From Ignelater luminosus (taxonomy: Eukaryota; Arthropoda; Insecta; Coleoptera; Elateridae): a stretch of DNA of 64,000 nt. A program made the translations under genes and the position numbers. Numbering within the stretch: position 1 is the stretch's first letter; each line of letters starts with the position of its first letter. The stretch is from positions 21,174 through 85,173 of the forward strand of contig VTPC01005366.1 of the NCBI GenBank assembly GCA_011009095.1, written 5' to 3'. Shown here piece by piece: positions 23,374 through 35,060 of this stretch. Below the pieces are notes generated by a model, which was not told the origin of the DNA, did no database searches, and saw only the letters and a list, made by a program, of their open reading frames with translations.

Positions 23374-26300
23374 TTTTTTGTATTGTAATGTTACTTTTTT
23401 GAGACTTTCATTTTGCACACTTGGTGACTATTTGGTCTTTATTTATTAAGAATATAGGAAGGTGTTAGAAGTGAGTTCCTTAATAGTCTTTACTTAAGTA
23501 CGTTGAAGAATCAAAAGTATGGCCTGTTTTATGTGAGTGTTTAAATGGATGATGATTCTTGTTGGTTCTATCTCTATTTGTACATTTAGTAGTTTGGATT
23601 TAGGTTACTGGAAATAATTTTTAAATTGTTTCCTAAATAGGTCTGAAATGTTCTTAGGAATTAGAGGACGTCTTCTTTTGAAAGAAAATCTAATATCTCC
23701 TAGACTTTTGTGTTTTTAATTGTGGGTTTACCCGAACTGTTTTATATTCTCCTCTTATTATTTCCTTGGAAATTTAATTATTGTGTTCAAGAACCAAACT
23801 ATTTGATTGTTTCGGGTCAGTTTTCGGCTGCTCTTGCTAAGCCAAAGCTAAAGTAAGTAAGCTCTACGATGGCCACTATAGTTTGTTCATTTGGCATATG
23901 GCACCGATAGCATTTGTTTCTCATCTTCTCAAAAGCTTATTAATTTTCACTGATCTCGTGGCTTCAAAATTGTAGACATCTTCAAATTTAAGACAAGGCA
24001 AGTATAAACACCAGTAACAGATGATGAATTATTAGCCCATAGGTGTGAAAGATCAATATCAGTTTTTGCTTAATGGGATTTTGGTATTCAGAAGCATATT
24101 TCTATTTTGGCAAAAGACTCAAGTTCAGTTTTATCGAATTTAGCCGTGGAGTTGCTGCTTTAGGCAGCAAAAGAAAATGCCTTTTCCAATATCTTCCGTT
24201 TCATTGTTTAGAATTACAAGTCGATATGACTTCGGTAATGTCAAGCACCTTCTGCATATTGTTTCAAGGATGTTGTTTAACAGCTTCGATGAGTTTCTGA
24301 ACTATCCCATTCCCTAAAGCAGTAGCAACTCAGTCAGTGATAATTTGATTGGAATATTATTCTAAAGATAACGACAAATTTAAACGTTTACATTAAAATG
24401 CAGCTCGTGTTTACCTATTGCAACTCGTCTGTTAATACAAGGTGATGCGCAAAATTAACCACTTCCCCCATAGAATAGATTTTGCAGATATAATATGACA
24501 TGTTTCATTTCGAAAAGTTTAATTCTCTCCCTGCATGTAAATTAGAGAAACGTTTTTATTACACAACCAATTTTAATTTCAAATTCTGGATCATCCTCTC
24601 TTTTATACTTATAACTCTTCTAATTATTTCTAGTTCGTTACTGGAAGTTTATTTAAATTTTCTTATTTCACTTTAATTGCTATTTATTTAGCTCCCAATG
24701 TAATGCATACAAAACCAACCCCCAGTAGTTGGTTCGAATTAAAGTTCGATCTTCAATAATTATAGAAGGCGAGTTTTACTATCGCATGCAACAAAATAAA
24801 ATTTCATAATTTATTTATGTGTACATGTGTCTAACATATTTTGCAGTTATCTGTACGAATAAATAATGGGCATTACAAATGCTAATTTCCTGATAACAAA
24901 TGTCAGCCATTTTCCGTTCTGCGGTTTAATACTAATTTCAGCAGTTAATTGTCCTGTAAAATCCATTATATTTTGAACCAGTTTCGTTTTCAATAATCAT
25001 CAAATTAATTATATAAGGCCGTCCTTGTTTAAAATTCCGTCGCATTATCGAGTTTTATTTCGGGCATGATTATTGTAATTTTTTTATTTGTTCGTTCTGC
25101 AGATTTTTTAGACGAACGAGCTTTAGTTCATTCAGTTAAATAAACCTGGGAAATCTTATCTTTCATTTTCCGCCCGTCAAACAGTCTCCCCCTTTAACTT
25201 TATTATGAATTTTGAACGAGGGTTATGTAATATAACGTCATATTGCGAAAATACCTGTGAAACTTATTAAATTTAGTATTAATATAAGCATAAGGGTTAT
25301 TATTCTTGCGACTAGCCGTATGTAAATCTATTCCCTAATGGTTTTCCATAATGAACTTTGCCAGATTCTATGTTTATGTTAGATTTACAGACAACTTTTG
25401 ATAGTTCAGTTATTACATATTAATCAGATAACAAACAACTAACTTATCGCAAAACTACTAAAATTGCTTGTTTTGTAGACATGATGGACATTGGATGTAA
25501 TGATCTTGTTTGGGTTTAATTCATGCATATTATGAAACATTAATTAATTTTGAAGGTAAACTTTAAGGTCATATTTGATAAAGAAATAAAGCTAGTAATA
25601 AAGATTGTTCTACGTAATAAAATTTGGTCATTTAACTTCCGTTCGTCTTTGGGCCAAAAACTCTTTCGCTGTAAGAAAACGTCTGTTTTATGTACTGAAA
25701 TATAAATGTGTATAAATTCTTCTTACTTGATATCAGTATTTGTCTCAAGTAAATATGACATATATTGTAAGACAACCTACGACTGGTGCCACTTTTAGTC
25801 CCACGTAATAAAATGGTGGTCGTAAACGTGCTACCGAAAAATGTTTTAGAAAAACTTGTTTGATTGCCGGAACACGGACAAATTATAAAAGATATAAGTG
25901 GCAATTCAAAAATTTTAAACCTCTTAAATTCTTAAAAATAAAAATGTTAACTGCAGTATTTTCCTAAACGTATTACGTTTTCATTTTTAATGAATCGTTG
26001 GCGACAGCAGTTCGCAATTGCGGATATAAACAAAAATTATATGGAACATAGAGCCTTTTTTATATTGTGCTTTCACATTTCTTATTTCTTAATTTGAAAC
26101 GCTGTGGATTTTCTTCTAAGCTTTTTATTTTACGCTCATCCATTGAAACAATTGCAGGAATTGATCGTGAGAATCATTTTAACTACTTCTTTTTGAAGTA
26201 AAATTCAATTAACTGCAAGAGAGGTCTTCATTGAAGTGTTTTCATTGATCGAATCGATATATCCTTCAGGTTGTTAACTCGATCAAAAGAGTTTGAGAAA

Positions 26301-27949
26301 TGTGGTTACATTTCTTTTAAGTGTACAAGCACAATGATTGCTCATCTAATTGTTTTCTATCTAGTACGTACTACGTCGTTACCGCTAGCGGAATGTGTCG
26401 TATAAGAGGAAATTTTATTCTTGGTGCTACGTGCCTTTCATAAAAATTTAAACCTGATACTGTAAGGTAATAGTTTTATTTTTACCATCCGAGATCTTGG
26501 GACATCTGCAAAACTCCTTCTTTACTTTTAGTAGATATTTACATTTAATTTATCTTTGATATTTGGCGTGATTCAGAATGTTGTGGGTTCTTGTTATAGA
26601 ATTTTATTCCTATTTTGCATTTTAATATAGTAACGTTGCGCTCTTTCAATATACATGCAAGACTAATTTTATTTGCTTTGCATAATACCACGAAAGAAAT
26701 CTGATTTGAAGTTTTCTATTTATCGCAACATACGGAAACGTGATAGTAAATTTTGATAAAGTACATTTGAATAAGTAAGGATATGTCGTTTTCTATCTGT
26801 TTATTTTCTTTGTTTTTATGTTTCTGTTGTTTTATACCTTTACAGAGAAAGTCATAAAAGATTTTTATATACATTGGTTAGTGGCGCAGTCCATTATTAA
26901 TTTGACTTAATAATGTTCAGTATAACAATCGATAATAATTTCCAAATTTAGATGGAAGTGTCGTAAACAAGCGTCCACGATGAACAGTCATTTACAACTG
27001 AGAGGTAAATGCATTAATCTGCATAAACTGTTGATTCATATCAATTTGTAAATACAGAAATGTTCAACTTTGAAGTGTCATGCTCTTTATGGCACATTTG
27101 TCGATTCCGTACAAAATAAACGAGAAAGTGCTAAAGATATCAAGATCCTAATTGTTGCTGTTTTATTCAGTTGTGTAATGTAACCAACATTCTAGTCGTG
27201 GTTTATTAAAAAATCTCTTTTGATACCCTTACATGTATGAACATAACTAATAGAAACCAATTCATTATCAGCTTGGAGTGTAGTGCAAGCTTAAATTATG
27301 TACTAATCAATTTAATGGAAATATTAATTTGTTGTTGCGTTGTTTGTTAAAGAAATTAATGAACCAAAACTTAACGGCAAGCATATTAGATAGAAAGCTC
27401 CATAATCCTTTAAAACGTTATGCACTAAGCTGTATATTAAAACTGTTCAGTTTATGTTGAAACTGGTTTCTCATAAGCTAATGCATCTAATTTAGTGATG
27501 AAGTAATTATTATGTTCAAAGTGTTCTTAAATGTTTCTCGGTCCAGTTGGCTGTGGAATCTAATTTTGATGTGTCGCCTTATTGATTTGTTTCAGGAACT
27601 AATACGTATTCGTTTTCTGTCATTTGTCAATTGCTAATGTCATTGTCCTGCATTCAGCAATTTAGTTACTCTTTATTAATTCATTATTATTATTATTTAT
27701 TTATTTAAGATTTATTCGTTTTTAAATAAATATTATGTTAGAAAATTTTTAAAAGTTATTTTTTTAATTATTGCTCTCCAAAAACATAAGATTAGGCAAT
27801 CATCATAACAACGATGCAATGCGTGTAACCTGACAAACATTTTAATACATATCCTGTTTTTCAAAACGCAACAAATGCAGGTGCAAGCATGATTTCACAG
27901 AAACATTTATGAACATTTTGTATATATATTAGGAAAGGATGATTCAATG
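23374..27949. other. AT-rich non-coding stretch
   Basis: No gene, RNA or repeat unit was recognised. A frame at 24073-24300 (+) is open but has no known domain. A short TTATTATTATT-type run lies near 27683-27708. Confidence 0.55.
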
Positions 27950-28108
27950 CAACACAAATGTGATGGTTTACAAATACTTTAGCACATATAGCAAATTAGT
28001 TTTCATGATTTCAGAGCATACATTCGTACATTTTGTATCTTCTAAAATAAATAAATTAGCAAAGATTGTAATTTTATCACAATGCTCTAATGCATGAAAC
28101 TCAAAATT
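27950..28108 (-). repeat. Satellite-like unit, inverted copy
   Basis: The reverse complement of this segment aligns with the forward repeat units that start immediately to the right. It shares GTAAACCATCAC, the TTATTTAT block and the GTGATAAAATTAC to GAGTTTCATGCATTA block. It is therefore a unit in opposite orientation, meeting the forward array head to head at about 28108. Similarity fades left of about 27950. Confidence 0.6.
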
Positions 28109-28148
28109 ATTACGAGTTTCATGCATTAAAGTAATATGATAAAATTAC
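28068..28148. repeat. Inverted-repeat junction (hairpin)
   Basis: A perfect 15-bp arm TAATGCATGAAACTC (28088-28102) pairs with 28114-28128 across an 11-base spacer. The pairing continues imperfectly outward to 28068 and 28148, where GTAATTTTATCAC faces GATAAAATTAC. It marks the junction between oppositely oriented satellite units. Confidence 0.85.
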
Positions 28149-28500
28149 AGCCTTTGACCAACTTATTTATATTCAAAGATGCAGAAAAATCGTAGCTTGA
28201 ATAGTATAAGTATCTGTTGACAGATTTGTAAACCATCACTTTCATATCAAAGACATCTAACGTGGGCCACTTGGAGTCTCAAACATATCTCAATAATAAA
28301 ATCCCGCGTTTCATAAATTAGAGCGTTGTGATAAAATTACACTTTTCAGTTTTTATTTTTCTCTTCAAAGATGAACAGGCAAAATCCACCCTCTATAGTA
28401 TATCTGTTGATGAATTTACAAACTGTCGCATTTTATACCAACATGGGTATTTGCAGTGTTAAACATATCTGAATAATAAGATTTTGAGTCTCGTGCATGT
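28109..28500 (+). repeat. Satellite-like tandem repeat, left block (about 180 bp units)
   Basis: Forward units meet at the landmark AACGTGGGCCACTTGGAGTC (28259) and its diverged counterpart AACATGGGTATTTGCAGT (28440), a spacing of 181 bp. Each unit runs through CATATCT.AATAATA, GATAAAATTACA, a TTCAAAGATG block, TATCTGTTGA and ACAAACxxTC. The first unit (28109-28258) is cut by the inverted junction and the third (from 28440) breaks off near 28500, just before the Tc1-like element. Confidence 0.75.
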
Positions 28501-28515
28501 AAAAATAATTTATTT

Positions 28516-29693
28516 ACTAGTGGCATTAATTGTTACATTTGACATTAAGTTTTAAATATTAAGGAGTTATAACCTAAGCTATAATTGCACATTTTGATAT
28601 TTTGTAGGGTATCCTTTCGATTTTATTACCGCCTCAATCCTTCGGGGCATTGAGTTTACCAAACTTTCGAGATCGTCAAGAGTTATTACTTTGAACCAAG
28701 CTTGATTGACAGCCTCGATCAGCTCTTTCCTGTTATTCGGATTTTGTCATGAAACTAAAACTTTCAGCCTTGACCAGAGAGTTTCAATTAGGTTTAGGTC
28801 AGGACTGTTTTCTGACCAAGGCAAAGCGTTGATGTGGTGGTCACTTAACAATTTCATACTGTTCTTGGTAGTGTGACACAATGCATCCCTGAGGTTCGCT
28901 TTCAAACAAATCGTTGACAGTGAGCTGTAATTTGGCCTCTGAAACTTCCTCCTGATATTTTTTTGAGGTGATACTGCCTTCCACCACTGTCAGTTGCGCA
29001 CATGTCGCCACGTGTACGCTTCATTGTTGCCCTGGTGCATTCTGGTAACAGGTCTTCATCTGGCCGATGATGAATAAATTTCATGCCATGGCCCCCCAAA
29101 AATGCCAATTTTCGTCTCGTCACTCCAGATTATTTTTCTCCAGTCGTCTTGAGTCTAGTCTTTGTATGATATAGTCCAATATATCCGTTTTTGTCTTTGT
29201 GTTTGTTTAAGGTATGGGTTTTTCTGGGTAGTCTTGGTTGCAATCTATTGTCGCACAACTTCTGTCTGACCTTTCGGTCAGCCATTTGCACTCCTGCCGT
29301 CTTCAAAATGTTATTGATATCTCCTACAAAGCAAGACGACAAATTCTGCTCACAACTTGCGGTTTCACCTTTGGTTTTCGATCGGTTTCTGTGGCAGTTT
29401 TAGTGGATTTAGGCTTGCCGTACCATTTGCAAACTTTTCTTAACCCTGCCTTTGTAGCACCACCACCCATCTCTTTGCGATTTGTTCATATGTATAGCTT
29501 TCTTCACGAAGAATTACCGCTTTACGTTTTTTACTTGGCAACCAGCCGACACGTTTTGGGGACATTTTTACCAATTTTCAAGGTAAACACACTTTGAAAT
29601 TGTTAAAGCGCAATTCTGTTCTGCTACCGTCAACAAATGGCAAAACCCAGCGTAAAGCAATTGCAAAAGCACACATCAATTATACGCTCAGTG
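28516..29693 (-). mobile_element. Tc1-like element, degraded
   Basis: A DNA transposon relic enclosing the transposase pseudogene at 28579-29565. Possible but weak terminal inverted repeats are ACTAGTGGCATTAATTG at about 28516 and the reverse complement of 29670-29693, which begins CACTGAGCGTATAATTGATG. The resulting length of about 1.18 kb suits the family, but the ends are uncertain and no clear TA duplication is preserved. Satellite-like units of the same family lie on both sides, so the element appears to have inserted into the repeat. Confidence 0.55.
28579..29565 (-). pseudogene. Tc1-like transposase pseudogene
   Basis: The reading starts at an ATG at 29565 (MSPKRVGWLPSKKRKAV) and ends at a TAG at 28579-28581, giving about 329 codon positions, which is normal for Tc1-type transposases. 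The N-terminal part holds a helix-turn-helix-like segment (ILREESYTYEQIAKR). The first catalytic Asp lies in IIWSDETKIGIFG (codon 29121-29119). The second would be in RDALCHTTKNS, where the usual QDNAPxH is degraded. The last acidic residue lies in ALPWSENSPDLNLIETLWSR (Glu codon 28785-28783). The C-terminal helix NSMPRRIEAVIKSKG is well kept. Several frameshifts and stops interrupt it, so it is dead. Its sequence is unlike the scrap at 5300-5510. Confidence 0.9.
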
Positions 29694-29927
29694 TGATCTC
29701 CAATAGTCATAGCATGTGAGACTTGATATTGTCCACGCTAAAGAGGAACTGCTTATTATTACCTAGTTTACAGGTATTTGAAGAAAATGTATTGAAAATT
29801 ATTTTTACTATTCAAGTCACGTGCAAAAACAAACTCATTTGCACAATGAAATCACCAAAATCAATGTCACCAGATAGAACGCACGAAACCATCTTCAAAT
29901 GTAATTGTAATCATATGATTGGTGCTC
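29694..29927. other. Diverged sequence between Tc1-like element and right satellite block
   Basis: No gene is present. The last part (CGAAACCATCTTCAAATG to GGTGCTCAGC) weakly resembles the end of a satellite unit, so this may be a strongly diverged repeat copy. Confidence 0.35.
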
Positions 29928-30140
29928 AGCGTGGGGGACTTGGAGTCTTACTCAGATATATCTAAGTAATAGAATTTCGTCATTAGAATATTTTGATAGA
30001 ATTACAATTTTTGCATATTTTTAAAAATACAAAATTACACCCTCGGTAGTACATCTGTCAGTGGATTTACAAACCACCTAATTCATGTTAAAGACGCCTA
30101 ACGTGGGGCACTTGCAGTCTCAGATATAGAGTCCTATTTC
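29928..30140 (+). repeat. Satellite-like tandem repeat, right block
   Basis: Forward units start at GCGTGGGGGACTTGGAGTC (near 29928) and AACGTGGGGCACTTGCAGTC (30100), a spacing of 172 bp. They carry the same internal landmarks as the block left of the Tc1-like element: ATATATCTAAGTAATAGAAT, GATAGAATTACA, TACATCTGTCA and TTTACAAACCACC. The second unit breaks off near 30140. Confidence 0.75.
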
Positions 30141-30684
30141 TTTTTAATAAGGCTTGGAAGCAAAGGCAGAACAATATGTTATGCAACTAGAACAGAAGTA
30201 TTGAAAACACTGCTTTAACAAAATGCAAAAATATATACCATAGTGTGTTTTTTCCTTTAGAGCATTTGTGAATTTTTGGCAATATAACACTGTTCAGTTT
30301 ACAAAGAAATTATTGGCCATTTAAAAATCATTGTAGAAAATAGATAAGATTTCTTTCTATTATTTTCTGACTATTTTTATCTCTTTATTTTGTCATCGAT
30401 TGGTCCTTCTTCTAACAGATTATTTGACCTTCAATTAATAAATTTAAGGGAAAAAAAGTTGTCAACTAGGAAGATCTTGCGATCACATATTATAGTGGCA
30501 TAAATGCTAGCCATAGGCAAAAAATAGAAGCCCAAATGGCAGAAATATAGAAGCCACTTTTTACATTCTGGAAATTCGGGGAAAGAGTACAGGTGGGAAT
30601 AAAAACACCTGGGGAAAACATAAACATGCCAAGATGTTAAAGTGCTAGCAAAAACAGAACATGATTTAAGAAAACGCCAATAGT
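30141..30684. other. Non-coding stretch
   Basis: Nothing was recognised between the satellite block and the LINE fragment. The LINE relic may begin somewhat upstream of 30685, but no domain can be read there. Confidence 0.45.
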
Positions 30685-31000
30685 TGAATGGATGAAGTAG
30701 CCAAGGAATATAATATAAAATAAACAGAAACAAGACAAAAGTTATGGTTCGTGGCAAAACTGGATCAAAAACACACAAATTAATACAGCGAGTTTTCTGC
30801 TTAGGAAGTAATATAACCAGAGCAGAAAAAAAATAAGTATTTGAAGGATAGAATTGGCAAAGATGATATTTGCAAAGAAGAAAAGAATTATGTACCCCAC
30901 CCAGATTACCACTAGAAAGAAGGAAACAACTTCTTAAAGTAAGTTGGGCAGACTAACTAACTAACATTGTAGAACTAGGAAAAAAAACGAAAAGAAAGTC
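30685..31000 (+). pseudogene. LINE reverse transcriptase, C-terminal fragment
   Basis: Overlapping frames read MDEVAKEYNIK, then INRNKTKVMVRGKTGSKTHK, then FCLGSNITRAE, and further on RIGKDDICKE with LERRKQLLKV. This is the order seen downstream of the YADD box in many insect LINEs: INxxKTKxMV, FxYLGSxIT, RIxxAKxAF and Lxxxxrkxllk. Frame changes occur at the joins. Upstream reverse transcriptase motifs and the downstream tail were not found. Purine-rich sequence continues to about 31340 without a clear match. Confidence 0.65.
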
Positions 31001-34000
31001 TTTTGACACGCAATATGAAAAGCAGAAACAATTTGGTAAGGGTGTACTTGTACAATAAAAACTAACTAGGCCTAGACTGGCATCGACAGAGCTAGAAAAA
31101 GAGTATTACAACAAAGCAATCAGGAAATTGTTTTGTAGAAGAAACACAGAGAAATCGATTTTTTCCTTTGCCTGGAAAGGCAGTAATAACCAAAAGCAGA
31201 AGTACATACATTAAAGTAGGTACTCTACCGTAAAGAAGTAAAAGACCCAAATGGTACATTTTATTCAAACAATTACAATCAGAAATTGCTTTATTGGAAA
31301 ACGTTGTCTGTTTTGTAAGTGAAAAGCCCAAACGAATTGCGAGTTTTATGTATTCCATTATAGTGATATAGTACAGTAGATTACGGCGAAAATTAAATCA
31401 AGAAATTAATGCTAATAATTTTTAAACAATTAGGAAATTGCTTAAAATCCATTGCCTACTTTATTGTATTACATAATCTATGATCCATGCTATGTCTGTT
31501 TGTGAAAGATAAATCAGATAAAATGTACAAAAAAAATAAATATAAAATGATACCAAAATAAGGATTCCGATAAACGCAAATGAACGCAGTAACTGTCAAG
31601 AACAAAACACACAATTAATTCTCTGTCAGTGACTATACTCCTGCAAAATTACGTGTATGATTGTCCGTATCGTCCGTCATTGAAATTAGCTGCCGTATTT
31701 TTCAGTCTTTGTAAACTTGATGGAAATGTGTATTTTTTCGATTTCATTTTTTAATGATATTTGCAGACAGAATAAATGACAGAAATTGAATATTATGACC
31801 ATGATTATAGAGATCTTGAATTTCAATTTAGGCAAATCAAAATCTAAGTTTCTCATCTTGTTCTTCCATAAAAAGGCACTTTAAAACCAATTGCGGAAAG
31901 GAATATTAATTCATGTAAATAAAATTATATACCCTACAGCAAAAAATTCTTAGGTTGCTTGTTTTTATTTTTAAATGGAAAGAAAAATGCGAATGTAAGC
32001 ATTTCAAGGAAAAATCGATTTTGGAAGTAATTTCAAAACTTAAATTACTTCTTTAAAAAGAGATAATTGTATTGAATTTATGTATGTTTTTGGCAGAAGC
32101 TACTTTGCGTTTTTTAATTTCTTATGTTTTCTTAAACTTAAAATACCAAACGTCTGTCGATATTCATTAAATGCAAACGCGTATTCCTTACAAAGTACTG
32201 AAAAGATTTTAACGGCATAAAGAAGAGTTTTATTACGACATTTAAAAGTAAATGTTCCGGAAGTATACTTAAAAGAATTAACCTAAAATTATAAAGATTT
32301 AAAATGCGATAGAGGATTTCGCTTACTTTTATGTCAGAAGAGATAATTTTTTCAAAAAGAAAGATATTAACCTAGTGACATTCTCGTATATTATACTTAC
32401 TTAGAGAATGTTGTTTTAAAAGAAACTTCATTATAGAAACAAATTTGTTTATATCCTAAAACCTCTTAAAGCTTTCATCCTAAAAAGTTTTGTAAGTTAT
32501 TTCCGTGTACCAAGTTATTAATGAAAATCAATACGTCATTTGATAAAATTGAGGAATACAAACGAGTGTTTAGAGTTTGATGTTTTCCCACAGAAATTTT
32601 TGTTTTAGGAAGTTTTGATATTTATTTAAGTCTGCGCATCAAGAATTCTCTTTTACTTAACAGAAAATGCGTTTTTATATGAAAACATTTATATCTGTCT
32701 AGGAATCTTATAAGGATGAGGATGTTTTTATATTATATATATTTTTGCTGATAACAGACACATGGTGTAGTATTTATCTCGACATGCTTTTGCAAGAGGC
32801 CATTTATTTGAAGTCAAGAGTTTCTCGTAGAACATTAGAAGATAGAAAAAAAAAGTAAATCCAGTCAATAAAATTGTTTCCGCTTAAAAACTTTTGGCAT
32901 CAAAGAACAGCGAAAGGGCATCTAATACTTTATACGATCGAACATTCAAAGAGGACTTAAACTAAAAGTATTAAAACTTCTGATTGTAAATCTAATGCTA
33001 TTAATTCGACATTAGAAGGGCAATCGGATTTGTACAATACAATGTTTTTTAACCATTTCCAAAACAATCCTTTCCTACCTATACGTTACGTGAGAATTTT
33101 TTCGTTTATTTATTTTCGCATTTCTTTTCTCGTTTTCTCATTAACTCCTTCTTTTCGGTAGGTTAGGAAAAGTTTCTTTTTGCCATTTCGAATTAAATTT
33201 AACTAACCTGTAAATGAATTTATGTTGCTTTAACCGCTTGTTAAGTGTTATTACAGATTAGGGATTAATAGAGGAGTTTTCGATTATATGGTGTCATAAA
33301 CGTTCGTTCCCTCAACTAATTCAAACTTTGGAGTGTTCGGTTGCTATATCAACGCAATTCGCTCCACATTTATGAATATTGAGCTCTGAGTGTTCCTTCT
33401 ATATATTTTCATTTTTGTTTCCATTCGAAATTATGTAACCATAAATACTGTTATAATTCGTTTTGTTAAAGTATACCTTTGTTTTCGACATTATAAAGTT
33501 ATAAATTGGCGGTACAAACTTTATTTTTGTTAAGATAATAACTGTTGAAATTCGTTTGTGGATTAGTCCCTTTTGAAAAGCAAAGCTTTGTAACCACTTT
33601 GTGTAATATGAATATGATGTATCTATTCTTGAAAAATTAAATATTGAGTCCCTAACGAATTTTCCGCATATTTAATTTTGTATTTGCCTAAAAAAACGAA
33701 TGACACCGCTGAAACGAACTTTTTAACAAATTAGACTGCACTTAGGATTGCTTTTTCTCTTTGAACTATGTTTTACCCAACAAACATAAAAATATAGCAA
33801 AAAAAAGTTTTATTAGTTGGCTAAAAAAATAAGCGTTGATAATGACTTTCGACATTAATTAATCCAGCTAACTAGACTGCAGTTCACGTTTGATGCTATT
33901 TTAAACTACTGAATTTGAAAAATTTGCAAAAGGAAGATGTGTAATTTAAAAGTCAAATTTCAAATTTGCAGTTACCGTACGTGAGTCACGGTACTATGAA

Positions 34001-34769
34001 AATTAATGCAAAGCATTAGCAGCAGCACGTACGAATTGTGGAGTAATAAAAATAAAATTATCATGCTTCAACGTGAAAATTACTGAAGTTATAATTCCTA
34101 TACCTTACAAATGTAGCGGATGAGTTGTACAAAACGAATTTGGTTTAATGGACAATGACTGTTGAATATGTTCAAGAACTATTAACACGATTTTCTTTGT
34201 ATTTAAATAAGTTACAGTAGCTTCAAGAAAGATTTATAATCACTTACCTACTCTTTGACTTTATCGACAGGCGATGACAAACATGACACAACATTGATGC
34301 CTCCGAAGGGAGATAGCAGATCTATCATATTCCACACAAATGTTTTTGCTCTTGAAAAATTTCTGGGCATGTTCAATGTTCATTGGTCATACCCTTTACA
34401 TCTATAGCAGCGATCACTGCGCTTGTTGTCAAGACTTTGACAACTTCTTTTTGTCACAAATCTTTAGGCATTATCTAAATTCCACTACCATCATTTTGAT
34501 CTTTAATTGCATCAAGACTATAACGTTTCTTCTCTCCGATAATTTTAAATCAGCATTAGTTATGTATTGATATTTAAATTTGTCAAGGACTCTCATTAGT
34601 TTGCCCTATTCTCCAACTGCTAGCCTTCCATTTTCCAAGCTTCTAATGGCCAACGAATGCTTTTGTGGCTTTTTACTTATACTATTCCGAAACAATTAGT
34701 CACTCTTTCTATCTGTCCAATATTACTTCTGACTTGGGTTTGATTTTGGAAAACTGGCCTTTGAAAGAT
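31001..34769. other. AT-rich non-coding stretch
   Basis: No gene, RNA gene or tandem repeat was recognised on either strand. Confidence 0.55.
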
Positions 34770-35060
34770 CATTAGGCTAGGAAGAAACAAAGAATTTGAT
34801 CAACGTCCTTATCATCGACGATGGTTTCTGCTTTCTATTTTCGTTTGCTGGCTGTTCTATCTGCATTCATCTTGCTGGGCTCCCTTAGACTTCTGTCAGT
34901 TCCGACAATTTCTAAACGTCTACCTCGCAATATTTCTCCCAATAAGTACATAATGTCCTACGGTCATGCCCAGGGCACCCCGCTCTAGCTTCTGCAGTCT
35001 GATACTAGTCCTGTAACTCCCCAAAAAGGGTGTTTACCCTAAAAACGCGTACTAAGGCGT
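34770..35060 (-). pseudogene. Possible LINE C-terminal tail fragment
   Basis: On the minus strand, LTGLVSDCRKLERGALGMTV and GHYVLIGRNIARRLEIVGTDR can be read around 35030-34900. This resembles the LxxLTGHCxxGRHxxRLGIxxxxxCRxC segment found after the RNase H domain of some LINEs. The zinc-binding Cys and His residues that usually follow are not preserved. The similarity is limited and could be coincidental. The better preserved RNase H-bearing LINE at 39480-40870 has the same orientation but is 4.4 kb away. Confidence 0.3.

Noticed and set aside
24720-24760. GGTTCGAATT as a tRNA B-box
   Set aside because: No matching A-box, anticodon arm or acceptor stem could be folded around it.
29238-29597. 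Plus-strand 119-residue open frame
   Set aside because: It is antisense to the Tc1-like transposase, whose minus-strand motifs are clear.
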